A stretch of 64,000 nucleotides of DNA. Source: Paenibacillus rigui. Lineage in GTDB: Bacteria > Bacillota > Bacilli > Paenibacillales > NBRC-103111. Below the pieces are notes generated by a model. The model ran no database searches. It saw only the letters and a program-made list of their open reading frames with translations, and was not told the origin of the DNA. Location of the stretch: contig NZ_NMQW01000002.1 in the NCBI RefSeq assembly GCF_002234615.1, positions 1 to 64,000 of the forward strand, given 5' to 3'. Both the position numbers and the translations under genes were made by a program. Below are positions 52,465 to 62,392 of the stretch, in pieces; positions within the stretch are counted from its first letter, which is position 1, and each line of letters opens with the position of its first letter.

Positions 52465-54789
52465 TTATAAACTTATGTGTATCGTTGCATTCGTTGAATC
52501 CGGCAGGATTCGCACACCGTGATCGCCGGTTTCTGCAGTCCCTCCGGCAACGGAAGCCACCTTTTCGATTCCGCGCAGAATCAGGCTCCAAGGCTTACCT
52601 GCCTCTAAGTCGGTAACAACCGTCAGCCGATCCTTTGTACGGTTGATAGTGATTCTCGCCGCAGGCTCGCCCTTGCGGTCCACCACTTGAGCCGTCGCGC
52701 TGCGTCCCTCCTCCAGCTCGAACAGGTGGTATTCCACGCCATCCGCATAATCGTAATCCGGACGCTGATTCACACTGCCGACCGCGACGATGGAATTTGG
52801 ACGCGCCATCAGCGGAATGCTCAGGTACGAATGCTTCTCACTGTGCCATACGCCGCCCTCGAGTTTTTCACCGGTCAGGAAGTTCGTCCAGGTCCCTTTC
52901 GGCAAATAATAAGAGGACATCCCCTCATCATTGAAGATCGGAGCCACGAGCAGCGAATCCCCCAGCATATATTGGCGATCCAGCGTATCGCAGTTCGGGT
53001 CACCGGCAAATTCGAGCATCATCGCCCTCATCAAAGGCAAGCCGTATTGTGATGCGTCCGCGGCCGCGGAGAACAGGTACGGCATCAGGCTGCATTTCAG
53101 CTTCGTGAAGAAACGAAGGACATCCACTGCTTCTTCATCATAGAGCCAAGGTACCCGGTACGACTGGTTGCCATGCAGGCGGCTGTGGCTCGACAGCAGG
53201 CCGAAGCCAAGCCAACGCTTGTATAAATCTGCTGTCGAATTGCTTTCGAAGCCGCCGATATCATGACTCCAGAAGCCAAAGCCCGACATACCGAGCGATA
53301 GTCCGCCGCGCAAGCTCTCGGCCATCGATTCATACGTAGCCGTGCAATCGCCACCCCAATGGACGGGAAACTGCTGGCCTCCAACCGTCGCAGAACGAGC
53401 GAACAGCGCCGCTTCGCCTTTGCCCAGCTTTTCCTCCAGTACATCAAACACGGTTTTATTATACAAGTATGTGTAGTAGTTGTGCATCTTTTCCGGGTCC
53501 GAGCCGTCAAAATATACGACATCCGTCGGAATCCGCTCGCCGAAGTCGGTTTTGAAGCTGTCGACACCCATATCGACGAGTCTTCGCAAATGGCCTGCGA
53601 ACCATTCGCAAGCTTCCGGGTTTGTGAAATCGACAATGCCCATGCCCGGCTGCCACAAGTCCCACTGCCATACGCTGCCATTCGGTCTTTTCAACAGGTA
53701 GCCCTTCTCCATACCCTCATCGAACAATCGGGAGCGCTGGGCAATGTACGGATTGATCCATACGCAAATTTTAAGTCCGCGGTCTTTCAGACGCTGAAGC
53801 ATTTGCTCCGGCTCCGGGAACACCCGCTTATCCCATTCGAAGTTCGTCCATTCGAACTCCTTCATCCAGAAGCAGTCAAAATGGAACACATGCAAGGGCA
53901 AATCCCGCTCCGCCATGCCGTTAATAAACCCCGTTACCGTCTCTTCATCATAATTCGTTGTGAACGAGGTCGTAAGCCACAGGCCAAACGTCCAATCGGG
54001 TGGCAGCGCCGGCTTGCCTGTCAGCGTCGTATAATTGTCCAGCACTTGCTTTCTGGAATCGCCGCCGATAATATAATACTCCAAATATTCTCCCTTGACG
54101 CTGAATTGAACCTTCGACACTTTCTCCGAGCCGACCTCGAAGGAAACAAGCTCGGGATGATTGACGAAAACCCCGTAGCCTTTATTCGTCAAATAAAAAG
54201 GAATATTTTTATATGCCTGCTCGGAATTGGTCCCGCCGTCACGGTTCCAAATATCGATGCTTTGCCCGTTCTTCACCAGCGGCGCAAACCGCTCCCCGAG
54301 ACCGTATACATATTCGCCGACCGAGAGGTTCAGCTGCTCTCTCATGTACGTTTGCTCGTCATCCCCAATAATGTACCCCATGCTTTTGAAGCCGCTTGTG
54401 GTCAGCAAACGTCCCTTGTATTCAAACCGCACTGTCCAAGGCTGGTCCTTCGCAACGCTCACGCTCAAATCCCCGCTCGTCAATCCCGCTGCCGTTGCGT
54501 CGTCGTACACCTGAACGGGATGGTCTTCCGTTGGAAAAAGCTGAAAGTGAGGTCCTTTGCGGACCTGCCCTTTATAGTGAAACATTTGCACCTTAATTAC
54601 ATCCGGCAAGGGGGAGGAGAATTTCACCTCAATCAGCGGCGTATCCAGCTCTCCCATTCTGTCATGAATCGGCTTCGGAGGAGCAAAGATCGTGAGTGAT
54701 TTCTCCTGCGCCTCCACATCATGCACCTCAACCGGGCTTATGATTTGAAACCCTTTGCGGGTTAACCATTGTCCATCGCTAAATTTCAT
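52465..54789 (-). CDS. yicI: Alpha-xylosidase, GH31 family
   Basis: The 774-residue cytoplasmic glycosidase shows the nucleophile motif VDSFKTDFGERIPTDVVYF (Asp near 410), the acid/base region HWGGDCTATYESM (about 475) and FGFWSHDIGGFES (about 500), matching YicI/XylS. It removes alpha-1,6-xylosyl residues from xyloglucan-type or isoprimeverose substrates. The length fits the family (772). The start is ATG 54789 with AAGGA 9 nt upstream. It is located between permease and yesM, in the ABC-importer operon, so its substrate is likely what the importer takes up. Confidence 0.92.
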   Translation of the reverse strand: MKFSDGQWLTRKGFQIISPVEVHDVEAQEKSLTIFAPPKPIHDRMGELDTPLIEVKFSSPLPDVIKVQMFHYKGQVRKGPHFQLFPTEDHPVQVYDDATAAGLTSGDLSVSVAKDQPWTVRFEYKGRLLTTSGFKSMGYIIGDDEQTYMREQLNLSVGEYVYGLGERFAPLVKNGQSIDIWNRDGGTNSEQAYKNIPFYLTNKGYGVFVNHPELVSFEVGSEKVSKVQFSVKGEYLEYYIIGGDSRKQVLDNYTTLTGKPALPPDWTFGLWLTTSFTTNYDEETVTGFINGMAERDLPLHVFHFDCFWMKEFEWTNFEWDKRVFPEPEQMLQRLKDRGLKICVWINPYIAQRSRLFDEGMEKGYLLKRPNGSVWQWDLWQPGMGIVDFTNPEACEWFAGHLRRLVDMGVDSFKTDFGERIPTDVVYFDGSDPEKMHNYYTYLYNKTVFDVLEEKLGKGEAALFARSATVGGQQFPVHWGGDCTATYESMAESLRGGLSLGMSGFGFWSHDIGGFESNSTADLYKRWLGFGLLSSHSRLHGNQSYRVPWLYDEEAVDVLRFFTKLKCSLMPYLFSAAADASQYGLPLMRAMMLEFAGDPNCDTLDRQYMLGDSLLVAPIFNDEGMSSYYLPKGTWTNFLTGEKLEGGVWHSEKHSYLSIPLMARPNSIVAVGSVNQRPDYDYADGVEYHLFELEEGRSATAQVVDRKGEPAARITINRTKDRLTVVTDLEAGKPWSLILRGIEKVASVAGGTAETGDHGVRILPDSTNATIHISL

Positions 54790-54831
54790 CCGGAAACATC
54801 CTTTCATCCACCATTTGGGGCCATGTCATTA

Positions 54832-55659
54832 TTATCCTTTAACCGCACCCGAAACCATACCCTCAATAATGTATCTTTGCATAAACAGGAAGAAAAGTAT
54901 CGGCGGAAGCGTAACCAGCACAACCGCGGTCAGCGCGAAATTCCACTCGCTCTTATACTGTCCAAAAAACTTGTACGCCGCAAGCTGCAAGGTTGCTTCC
55001 TGTCCATTCAGCATGATCAGCGGAAGCAGGAAGTCGTTCCAAATCCACATTACGTTCAAAATAATGACCGTACTGATGACAGGCATCATCACCGGCATAA
55101 TGATACTGAAAAACAGCCGGTAAGGGGAGCAGCCGTCAATATAAGCACATTCTTCAAGCTCCATAGGAATGGATTTCACGAAGCCGTGAATGAGAAACAC
55201 GGCCATCGGAGCGCCGAGGCCCCAGTAAATGAACGTAAGACCCGACAAGTGATTGATCAGGTGCAAATCCTTCGCCAGCTTCGTCAACGTCACCATAAAC
55301 GATTGGAACGGAAGCATCATGGGAGCAATCGCCAGGAAAAACAGGAACGCGCTCAGCTTCGTCTTCGTCCGGCTCAGCTTGTAGCCAGCCATCGCTCCGA
55401 ACAGCACGATACCGGCCACACTCGCAAAAGTCAGCACAAAGGTGTTCGCGAACAGCTTTGGATAATTCATTGAATTCCATACCTGCGTATAGTTGCCGAG
55501 CACCCAATGCTTCGGCCAGCTTACGACATCGGTTACGATTTCCGCATATCCTTTGAACGTATTGATAATAACAAGGAAAAAAGGATATAAGAAGGCGATA
55601 GCGAGCAACAGAAGAATGACCTCGATCGCAATCATATTGCGTTTGTCCGCTCTGGTCAT
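54832..55659 (-). CDS. Carbohydrate ABC transporter permease (MalG-like)
   Basis: This 275-residue permease has six helices. The EAA motif is MELEECAYIDGCSPYRLFFSIIMPVMMP (about 162-189) with the conserved EAAxxDG..F..I..P pattern. It forms the inner-membrane channel with the product at 55656. ATG 55659 overlaps the previous stop by 4 bp and GGAGG lies upstream. It is the third gene of binding protein-permease-permease-GH31. No ATPase is encoded, so a shared MsmX-like ATPase is presumed. Confidence 0.9.
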   Translation of the reverse strand: MTRADKRNMIAIEVILLLLAIAFLYPFFLVIINTFKGYAEIVTDVVSWPKHWVLGNYTQVWNSMNYPKLFANTFVLTFASVAGIVLFGAMAGYKLSRTKTKLSAFLFFLAIAPMMLPFQSFMVTLTKLAKDLHLINHLSGLTFIYWGLGAPMAVFLIHGFVKSIPMELEECAYIDGCSPYRLFFSIIMPVMMPVISTVIILNVMWIWNDFLLPLIMLNGQEATLQLAAYKFFGQYKSEWNFALTAVVLVTLPPILFFLFMQRYIIEGMVSGAVKG

Positions 55660-56543
55660 GCTTCCACCTCCTTGCTTTTAAAGAACTTCACTTGAATAAA
55701 CGTAATAATCAAAATGATCACGACGAACACTAACGACTTCGCCGTCGCATAGCCGAACCGGTTGTTGACAAACGCTTCGCTGTAAATGTCCATTGTCGTA
55801 CTTGTCGTTGATTTCCCCGGACCGCCAAAGGTCAGTGTGAAAATAATGTCAAAAATTTTGAGGGAGTTCGAAATCGACATAAACAAGGCGACCGTAAGCG
55901 ATGGAATCAACAGCGGCAAGGTAATTTTGAAAAAGCGTTGGAACGAATTTGCACCGTCGATGCCCGCCGCTTCGTTCAGATCGCTAGGAATCGCCTGTAA
56001 GCCCGTAATATAAATCATCATATAGAAGCCGACAGACTGCCAAATGCTGACGAGCACAACCGAGACGAACGCCAAATTCGGCGTCCCAAGCCAGCTCCAG
56101 TTAAAGAAATCCCAGTGCGTCCAATTGTACAGCGAAGTGAACGCGCTCGAGAATATAAATTTCCAAATGAAGCCTATAATCACGAGGCTGACAATATACG
56201 GCACAAAAAAAGCGGCACGAAGCACATTGTTCAGCTTCAGCTTTTTCGTCAGAAACACAGCAAACACCAACGCAAGTACATTCGTCCCGATGATGTTAAA
56301 TACACTGAACTGTACTGTGAACAAAAAGGCTTTCAGCGCATCCTTGTCCTGCGTAAACAGCTCAATAAAGTTTTTAAAGCCGATAAACGTAATATTTTTC
56401 GAAATTCCGTTCCATTTTGTAAATGAATAATACAGCGACATCAAGAACGGAATTTCGGCCGATATCAAAATTAACAGGATGACCGGGGCTACAAAGGATA
56501 GAAACACCGCCCTGTCTTTCCATTTGTTCTTCACTACATTCAT
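55656..56543 (-). CDS. Carbohydrate ABC transporter permease (MalF/UgpA-like)
   Basis: The 295-residue permease has six helices and the EAA loop IPSDLNEAAGIDGANSFQRFFKITLPLLIPS (about 180-210). It begins INVVKNKWKDRAVFLSFVAPVILLILI, typical of MalF-like sugar permeases. It pairs with the MalG-like permease. GAGGTGT lies before ATG 56543. It is separated from the binding-protein gene by a stem-loop. Confidence 0.9.
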   Translation of the reverse strand: MNVVKNKWKDRAVFLSFVAPVILLILISAEIPFLMSLYYSFTKWNGISKNITFIGFKNFIELFTQDKDALKAFLFTVQFSVFNIIGTNVLALVFAVFLTKKLKLNNVLRAAFFVPYIVSLVIIGFIWKFIFSSAFTSLYNWTHWDFFNWSWLGTPNLAFVSVVLVSIWQSVGFYMMIYITGLQAIPSDLNEAAGIDGANSFQRFFKITLPLLIPSLTVALFMSISNSLKIFDIIFTLTFGGPGKSTTSTTMDIYSEAFVNNRFGYATAKSLVFVVIILIITFIQVKFFKSKEVEA

Positions 56544-56580
56544 GTTGTTACACCTCGTAACCTGTCTTTAATTTGAGCTT

Positions 56581-56609
56581 CAGCCAGAAGCTTGTACGCA
56601 TTCTGGCTG
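56581..56609 (-). promoter_or_regulatory. Stem-loop between the binding-protein and permease genes
   Basis: CAGCCAGAA and TTCTGGCTG form a perfect 9-bp stem with an 11-nt loop and no T run. Such hairpins protect the 3' end of binding-protein mRNA and give more binding protein than permease, as in malE-malF. Confidence 0.5.
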
Positions 56610-56628
56610 AGCCCGGATCACACTTATC

Positions 56629-57915
56629 TTATTTCGCCGCGGCAGCAAGCTTCGCCCACGTGCTGTTCAGTTGATCGATCGTTTGTTCCTTGTTAAGCAC
56701 TTGACCTGCATACTGCTGAAGAATTTGACCTGCTTGCTGCTCATAGCCGTCTGGGTAGTAGCCTTTCACCCAAGGGTATGTTTTACCGTTCTTCAAATAA
56801 TCGTTTGTTTCTTTAGCCAATTGGGCATCCGGGAACGGAGCGTCCTTGATCGTAGAAATTTGTTTCACGACATTCGGTACGAATTTTTTACCATAATCGG
56901 AAGTGGTCAGCCATTCAAAGAATTTCAATACTTCCTTCAAGTTTTTGGAATCCTTGTTGATGCGGTAAACCACGTTGGAATCGACCATCAAGCCGGCTTT
57001 GGACGCATCGTCTCCCACCGGATGAGGCAAGTAGCCCATGTCGATCTTCGGATCGATTTTGCGGATGGAATCCTCTGCCCAAGAGCCATTGTGAAGAATC
57101 GCCGCTTTGCCTTGTGCAAACAGGGCAACCGAGGAGTTAAAGTCCGTTTCGAGCGGCTTCGGATTCGAATATTTCAACGTCAGATCCAGCAGCGGGAACA
57201 CGTTGCTCAGTTCCTTCAGGTCGCTCAGCTTTTTCTTGCCGCTGTTCACGTCAGCAAACGTTTGCTGATAGTTACCGCCTGTGGAGGCCATTACCGGTGT
57301 TAACGTTTGCTCCATAACCCACCACTCTTTGTAAGCATTCGCGAACGGCGTAATGCCTTTGTCCTGCAGCTTTTTCGCCGCAGCTTCGAGCTCTGCATAC
57401 GTTTTCGGCAGCTCGGTAATGCCGGCGTCGGCAAACAACTTTTTATTATAGATAAAAGAGTACGATTGCAAAATGAGTGGATAGCCAAGCTGCTTGCCGT
57501 TCAGCGTTACGCCCGTTTTCGCCGTGTCGACGATGTTTTTCATAAACGGCTCGTTCGTCAGATCGTACGAATAATCCTGATAGGTAACATTGTCGTTATA
57601 GGCGCCGGTCATGAAAATATCAGGCGTGTTGCCCGAATTAATTTTCGTTTTCAGCAGCGGGAAGTAGTTATCTTGATTGATTGTTACGTTAATCGTCACG
57701 TTCGGATTTTCTTTGTGATATTGATCCGCCAGCTGATGCATCGCATCCGCCATCTCCGGAGAGTATTGGAACAGCTCCAGCGTTACCGGCTTAGAGCTGT
57801 CTCCCGATGCTGCGCCGTTCTTGGCTTCGTCCGCTGTATTGGAGCCGCAGCCGGCAATGAGCGCTGCAACCAAGGTCACTGCGGTAGCTGTGCTAAGTAC
57901 ACGATTTATTTTCAT
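56629..57915 (-). CDS. Carbohydrate ABC transporter substrate-binding lipoprotein
   Basis: The 428-residue lipoprotein has the lipobox LIAGC with Cys23 and the cluster-1 sugar-binding protein fold. Features include VTLELFQYSPEMADAMHQLADQYHKENPNVTINVT (about 40-75) and GKAAILHNGSWAEDSIRK (about 270). It captures an oligosaccharide outside the membrane and delivers it to the two permeases. GGAAGG precedes ATG 57915. This is the first gene of the operon. The ligand is inferred as an alpha-xyloside or related glucan from the GH31 mate. Confidence 0.9.
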   Translation of the reverse strand: MKINRVLSTATAVTLVAALIAGCGSNTADEAKNGAASGDSSKPVTLELFQYSPEMADAMHQLADQYHKENPNVTINVTINQDNYFPLLKTKINSGNTPDIFMTGAYNDNVTYQDYSYDLTNEPFMKNIVDTAKTGVTLNGKQLGYPLILQSYSFIYNKKLFADAGITELPKTYAELEAAAKKLQDKGITPFANAYKEWWVMEQTLTPVMASTGGNYQQTFADVNSGKKKLSDLKELSNVFPLLDLTLKYSNPKPLETDFNSSVALFAQGKAAILHNGSWAEDSIRKIDPKIDMGYLPHPVGDDASKAGLMVDSNVVYRINKDSKNLKEVLKFFEWLTTSDYGKKFVPNVVKQISTIKDAPFPDAQLAKETNDYLKNGKTYPWVKGYYPDGYEQQAGQILQQYAGQVLNKEQTIDQLNSTWAKLAAAAK

Positions 57916-58104
57916 TTTCAGACCTTCCCTTCAAGTCGTTGTCTTGTTTTACTTCTCTAATTAAACATCGGATCGGCAAAGCGTTCCATGGAATATCGTG
58001 CAGAGATTAGGGTAAAAAAGTGTCACGTCACGATGTTCCGCTTCAACCTGAACGGCTTCCCGTCAAAAGTACCGGTCATAGCATGAACCTGTAGTATGTC
58101 CATA

Positions 58105-58143
58105 TAAAAAAAGACGATAACGCTTCAAGCCCGCGTTATCGCC
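58105..58143 (-). terminator. Terminator of ilvD
   Basis: GCGATAACGC...GCGTTATCG arms (nine pairs) are followed in the minus direction by TTTTTTTATATG. Confidence 0.85.
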
Positions 58144-58160
58144 ATTCATGAATCCGAGAT

Positions 58161-59858
58161 TTATTGTTCTGTCTTCAAATCCGTCACAGCCCCTTGGGAA
58201 GCCGAAGAAACAAGCCTTGCATATTTCAGCAGCACCCCGGAATCCGCTCTCAACGGCGGCTTCACCCATCGAGCCTTTCTTGCCGCCATTTCCTCATCCG
58301 GCACATCCATATGAATTTCCTGCGTTTCACTGTCAATGGTCACGATGTCCCCCTCCTGCAGGAAGGCTATCGGTCCCCCCACCTGAGCCTCCGGAGAGAC
58401 ATGGCCGACAACAAATCCGTGAGATCCTCCGGAGAACCGGCCATCGGTCATGAGCGCAACCTCGCCGCCAAGCCCTTTCCCGACAATAAGCGCAGTAACG
58501 GAAAGCATCTCCGGCATCCCCGGTCCCCCCTTCGGCCCGGCATAGCGGATGACCAGCACATCCCCCTTGCGGATTTGGTTGTTGATGATCGCTTCCGTTG
58601 CTTCCGCCTCGCTATTGTACACCCGGGCAGGACCGGAAAAGCGAAGCTTGCGGAGTCCGGACATTTTCGCAACGGCACCATCCGGCGCCAGGTTCCCTCT
58701 CAGAACAACCAAGGGACCATTCGGTTTTAAAGGCTGATCCATAGGGCGGATAATTTGCTGACCATCGGCAAGCGGCTGCATAGCAGCCAAATTCTCGGCT
58801 AGCGTTTTGCCGGTGACGGTCATGCAATCGCCATGCAGAAGGCCTTGCTCCAAAAGCAGCTTCATGACGCCCGGCACCCCGCCGACGTCGCTCAAATCCT
58901 GCATCGCGTAGTTGCCGCTTGGCTTTAAGTCCGCCAGGTGAGGTACCTTCCTGCGAATCCGCTCGAAGTCGTCCAGGGTTAGATCGACTTGTACGGAATG
59001 AGCGACAGCAAGTAAATGCAGGAAGGCATTGGTCGATCCTCCCAGTGCCATGACCACTGTAATGGCGTTTTCGAACGCCTTCTTGGTCATGATATCGCGC
59101 GGCAACATATTTTTTTCCAGCAATTGCAGCACCAATCTCCCTGCTTCGGCGCATTCCACGGCTTTATGCTGTGCAATGGCCGCTGTCGATGAGGAGCCGG
59201 GTATGCTCATCCCCATCGCTTCCGCAGCCGCAGCCATCGTATTGGCCGTGTACATGCCCCCGCAAGCACCCGCTCCAGGACATACGTGGCATTCGACCTT
59301 ATGAAGCTGCTCTTCACTCATTTTGCCGTCATGATATTGTCCCACCGCTTCAAACGCCGTGACAATATCAACCTCTTTGCCGTCCAAATGTCCCGGTTGA
59401 ATCGTCCCGCCATATACATATACGCTTGGCAAATTCATTCGGCCGATCGCCATCAAACAGGCAGGCGTATTTTTGTCGCAGCCTCCTATCGCTACGAGCC
59501 CGTCGAACCGTTCCGCATTCACTACGATTTCGATGGAGTCGGCAATAATTTCTCTGCTCGGCAAGGAGAACAGCATCCCCTCATGCCCCATCGAAATGCC
59601 ATCAGACACGGTAATCGTGTTAAAAATTAGCGGAGCGCCTCCGTGCAGGCGAACCCCCTTCTTTGCCTCGACGGCCAATTGATCAATATGCATATTGCAA
59701 GGCGTGACCTCGCTCCAGGTACTGGCTACACCGATCATCGGCTTCTTGAAATCCTCGTCTTGAAAGCCAACGGCTCGGAGCATCGCCCGGTTAGGGACTC
59801 GGTTAACCCCTTCGCTGATGACTTTGCTGCGGATGCGTAAATCTTTAGAACCTTCCAT
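58161..59858 (-). CDS. ilvD: Dihydroxy-acid dehydratase
   Basis: The 565-residue Fe-S enzyme converts 2,3-dihydroxy-isovalerate and -methylvalerate to the 2-oxoacids in valine/isoleucine synthesis. Cluster cysteines appear in TPCNMHID (about 54), [10 protein letters not shown] (about 122) and [16 protein letters not shown] (about 193), and the active-site region is [20 protein letters not shown] (about 470). Length equals the family norm. It is unusual that the upstream gene is a GntR/FCD regulator and no other ilv genes are near, so a related sugar-acid dehydratase role cannot be excluded. GGAG before ATG. Confidence 0.88.
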   Translation of the reverse strand: MEGSKDLRIRSKVISEGVNRVPNRAMLRAVGFQDEDFKKPMIGVASTWSEVTPCNMHIDQLAVEAKKGVRLHGGAPLIFNTITVSDGISMGHEGMLFSLPSREIIADSIEIVVNAERFDGLVAIGGCDKNTPACLMAIGRMNLPSVYVYGGTIQPGHLDGKEVDIVTAFEAVGQYHDGKMSEEQLHKVECHVCPGAGACGGMYTANTMAAAAEAMGMSIPGSSSTAAIAQHKAVECAEAGRLVLQLLEKNMLPRDIMTKKAFENAITVVMALGGSTNAFLHLLAVAHSVQVDLTLDDFERIRRKVPHLADLKPSGNYAMQDLSDVGGVPGVMKLLLEQGLLHGDCMTVTGKTLAENLAAMQPLADGQQIIRPMDQPLKPNGPLVVLRGNLAPDGAVAKMSGLRKLRFSGPARVYNSEAEATEAIINNQIRKGDVLVIRYAGPKGGPGMPEMLSVTALIVGKGLGGEVALMTDGRFSGGSHGFVVGHVSPEAQVGGPIAFLQEGDIVTIDSETQEIHMDVPDEEMAARKARWVKPPLRADSGVLLKYARLVSSASQGAVTDLKTEQ

Positions 59859-59881
59859 CGCTCATCGCTCCTGTCCCTTTG

Positions 59882-60547
59882 TCAGATTAACGCGTACAAT
59901 TCCCCCATCGGTCTGATCAGGTTTTGCTTCATTACTGCCGAAGCCGTCCCGGCATCCTTTTGTTCCAATGCATCAATTAGCGCCGCATGCTCCTCAACAG
60001 AGGATCTCGTTCCGGTTACCGGCTGCTTCAGAAATACATATTTAAACCGGCGGATATGGATTTGCAGAGAAGCGCTATAGGAAGCGATATATGGATTATC
60101 GGAAGCCTCCACGATCAGATTATGAAACTGCTCGTCCCATTCCATCGCTTGGTAGGGCTGTTCCCGTTCGATAGCTTCAGAGAATCGGGCATTGAGCTCC
60201 TTGAGCTGCTCGATCTGCGCCGGCAGGATCAAGCCTGTCGCAAGCTCCGCTGCCAGAGCGTGCAGTGCCGCCAGTGTCGGATACATCTTGAGAATATCGT
60301 CCTTCTCAATCGTGCGGACTTTCGTATCCTTACCCGGATGCATCTCAACCAATCCTTGGACTTCAAGCAGCTGCAGCGCTTCTCGGACAGGTGTCCTGCT
60401 GACGCCCAAAGCCTCGGCCAGCTCAGCGTCGATCAGCTTTTCCCCCGGCTGAATCGTTCCATCGATAATCCATCGTTGAATTTGCGACAAAGCACGTTCT
60501 TTTGCAGACATTCGAACCGGAGTTGAAAAATTACTGGGAATTGGCAT
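59882..60547 (-). CDS. GntR/FCD-family transcriptional regulator
   Basis: The 221-residue regulator has a winged helix (about 10-72: GEKLIDAELAEALGVSRTPVREALQLLEVQGLVEMHPGKDT) and an FCD domain (about 85-210) with HNLIVEASDNPYI. The helix-turn-helix is the classic GntR type. It lies 23 nt upstream of ilvD and probably autoregulates the pair through the palindrome at 60572-60589. ATG 60547 has GAGGAGG 8 nt upstream. Ligand unknown, probably an organic acid. Confidence 0.87.
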   Translation of the reverse strand: MPIPSNFSTPVRMSAKERALSQIQRWIIDGTIQPGEKLIDAELAEALGVSRTPVREALQLLEVQGLVEMHPGKDTKVRTIEKDDILKMYPTLAALHALAAELATGLILPAQIEQLKELNARFSEAIEREQPYQAMEWDEQFHNLIVEASDNPYIASYSASLQIHIRRFKYVFLKQPVTGTRSSVEEHAALIDALEQKDAGTASAVMKQNLIRPMGELYALI

Positions 60548-60571
60548 GCGATTCCTCCTCACATTTTATAA

Positions 60572-60605
60572 TATGCAATATATCGCATATATATATTTTA
60601 TGCAA
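60572..60605 (-). promoter_or_regulatory. Sigma-A promoter with overlapping near-perfect palindrome
   Basis: On the minus strand TTGCAT (60600-60605) is followed 17 nt later by TATATT (60577-60582). TATGCAATATATCGCATA (60572-60589) is an 18-bp palindrome with only two non-matching bases, covering the -10. This is the right place for an autoregulatory operator of the GntR protein. Confidence 0.55.
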
Positions 60606-60772
60606 GACATAAAATAAGCCCCTCTTAATGAAATCTGAGAGACCTCTCGCAGTTGAACCGATCCGACTTCCTTCATCTTCCCTATCGATTGGCCAACAGT
60701 GTATAATGAATAAACCAACTTTGTCATCTATATGGTACTTTACCTTACATACCAGAAAGGTAGTGATGTTCC

Positions 60773-62392
60773 ATGGTAACCACCCTGCTGCAGTTAACCG
60801 TGAGAGACATTTTACAAAGACCTTTGTTTCGTAAGGCTGAAGCGATTGCAAGTGAGGAGGCTTTGAATCGCATCGTGCGATGGGTGCACATCATGGAAGT
60901 AACCCATGTAGGCCATTTATTAAATGGCAATGAGCTTATTTTATCCACGGGTATCGCGTGGCACGCGGATGAGGAGCTCTGCATCTCCTTCCTGCAGCAG
61001 CTTATGGACAGCGGAGCCTCGGGCTTGTGCATTGAGCTGGGGACTTACACAAAAAAACCGTTTGAAGCCATGAAACAGCTTGCACAACAGCATCATTTTC
61101 CTCTTATTTTATTCCACGAAGAAGTCCGCTACATCGATATTACCCAGGACCTGCATTCCTACTTTATTCACCAGCACCATCGCATGGTGTCTGAGCTTGA
61201 AGCCTTATCCACCCGGCTGAATCAATTGCTGCTGTCCGGCAAAGGCATGCCGGCTCTGCTCAGGCTGCTTCACGAAACAACGCAAGCCCAGGTGGCTTTC
61301 TTCCCGCTTCATGCCGAAGCCGCGTTCGTGCCGCCTTTGCCCAAGGACCAAGCCGACGGCTTCTATCAGAAATGGATCTACGGCAATCTGTTACAAGCCG
61401 CCGAAACGAAGAGCCGGTTGGCCCATCGTCCGATTCTCGCCCTCGATCATTTGCTTGCCGATTTGCTGATTCATGCGAGACAGGAGCTTAGCGAATTTCA
61501 AATTTTGGCCCTTGACCGGTGCGCGACGGCAATAGCCCAAGAAATGATGCGAACCAACTACATCGAAGAGAAACGGCGGTTTCAGGATGATGCATGGGTT
61601 ATCGCCTGGCTTAACGGCAAACACACGGACCCGGAGATCCGTGATTATTTGAAGACGATGAAGCCTGCTATGAAGCTGAATCGGGCTTCCGTATGCATTT
61701 TCGATTGGAACCAAAGCAAGCATCCGTCCGGGTCCAGAGACAGGGAGACACTGTTTATTCAGAAGACGATGGTCGCGCGGGCTATTTTTGAAGGGGAAGG
61801 GTTCTATTTGCTGCCTTGCGTGCATCAGGAGCAGATCGTCTTCGTCCTGCTGGATCAACGACCGGCCCCTGACGGAAAAGCACGAATCATGAAAGCAATC
61901 TGCAGATTGCAGCAAACGGAAACGCACCAGGAGTTCCCCCTGTTCTCCTCCTTTGTCGGCATCGGAAAGGAAGTTCACCGCCTCCCCGGTATACAGGAGA
62001 GCTATGAAACCGCTCTGGAAACGCTCCGCATTCAAAAGGATATCGGGCCTTTGCCAGCTCCTTTCTACAGCGATCTGCACTGCTATAAAATCATATCCGG
62101 ACTCAAGAAAGCCGGACTGCTGTCCTCGTTGATCGAAGAATATATCGAGCCAGTGGCCGCCTACGACCGGGACAAAAACGGGCAGCTGCTCAAGACATTG
62201 AACGTCTTTCTGGCGCAATCGGGAAGCAAGCAGGATACCGCCAAGGAGCTGTTCGTCGTCAGACAAACGCTGTATCATCGGTTGGATAAGCTCGCCTCGC
62301 TGCTCGGTGACGATTTCATGGAGCCGCAGAAGCGGTTGACCATTGAGCTAGCCCTTCGGGCGTATGAGTATACGCGAGGGGCCATTTCTTAA
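60773..62392 (+). CDS. PucR-family transcriptional regulator
   Basis: The 539-residue protein has the N-terminal PucR domain (about 8-125, LTVRDILQRPLFRKAEAI and RWVHIMEVTHVGHLLNGNELILSTGIAW) and the C-terminal HTH_30 domain (about 455-535, KQDTAKELFVVRQTLYHRLDKLASLLGDDF). The middle part is a GAF/GGDEF-like helper. PucR in Bacillus controls purine catabolism genes. The nearby hydantoinase gene fits a purine or pyrimidine catabolic target. ATG 60773 has AAAGGT upstream. It is divergent from the GntR-ilvD unit. Confidence 0.87.
   Translation: MVTTLLQLTVRDILQRPLFRKAEAIASEEALNRIVRWVHIMEVTHVGHLLNGNELILSTGIAWHADEELCISFLQQLMDSGASGLCIELGTYTKKPFEAMKQLAQQHHFPLILFHEEVRYIDITQDLHSYFIHQHHRMVSELEALSTRLNQLLLSGKGMPALLRLLHETTQAQVAFFPLHAEAAFVPPLPKDQADGFYQKWIYGNLLQAAETKSRLAHRPILALDHLLADLLIHARQELSEFQILALDRCATAIAQEMMRTNYIEEKRRFQDDAWVIAWLNGKHTDPEIRDYLKTMKPAMKLNRASVCIFDWNQSKHPSGSRDRETLFIQKTMVARAIFEGEGFYLLPCVHQEQIVFVLLDQRPAPDGKARIMKAICRLQQTETHQEFPLFSSFVGIGKEVHRLPGIQESYETALETLRIQKDIGPLPAPFYSDLHCYKIISGLKKAGLLSSLIEEYIEPVAAYDRDKNGQLLKTLNVFLAQSGSKQDTAKELFVVRQTLYHRLDKLASLLGDDFMEPQKRLTIELALRAYEYTRGAIS

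Noticed and set aside
53359-54699. 446-codon open frame antisense to the GH31 gene
   Set aside because: It is the reverse-frame shadow of a strongly conserved alpha-xylosidase, has no ribosome site and no recognisable domain.
57984-57993. TTCCATGGAA palindrome upstream of the binding-protein gene
   Set aside because: It is only 10 bp, does not match the CcpA or AraC-type consensus closely and is expected by chance in this length.
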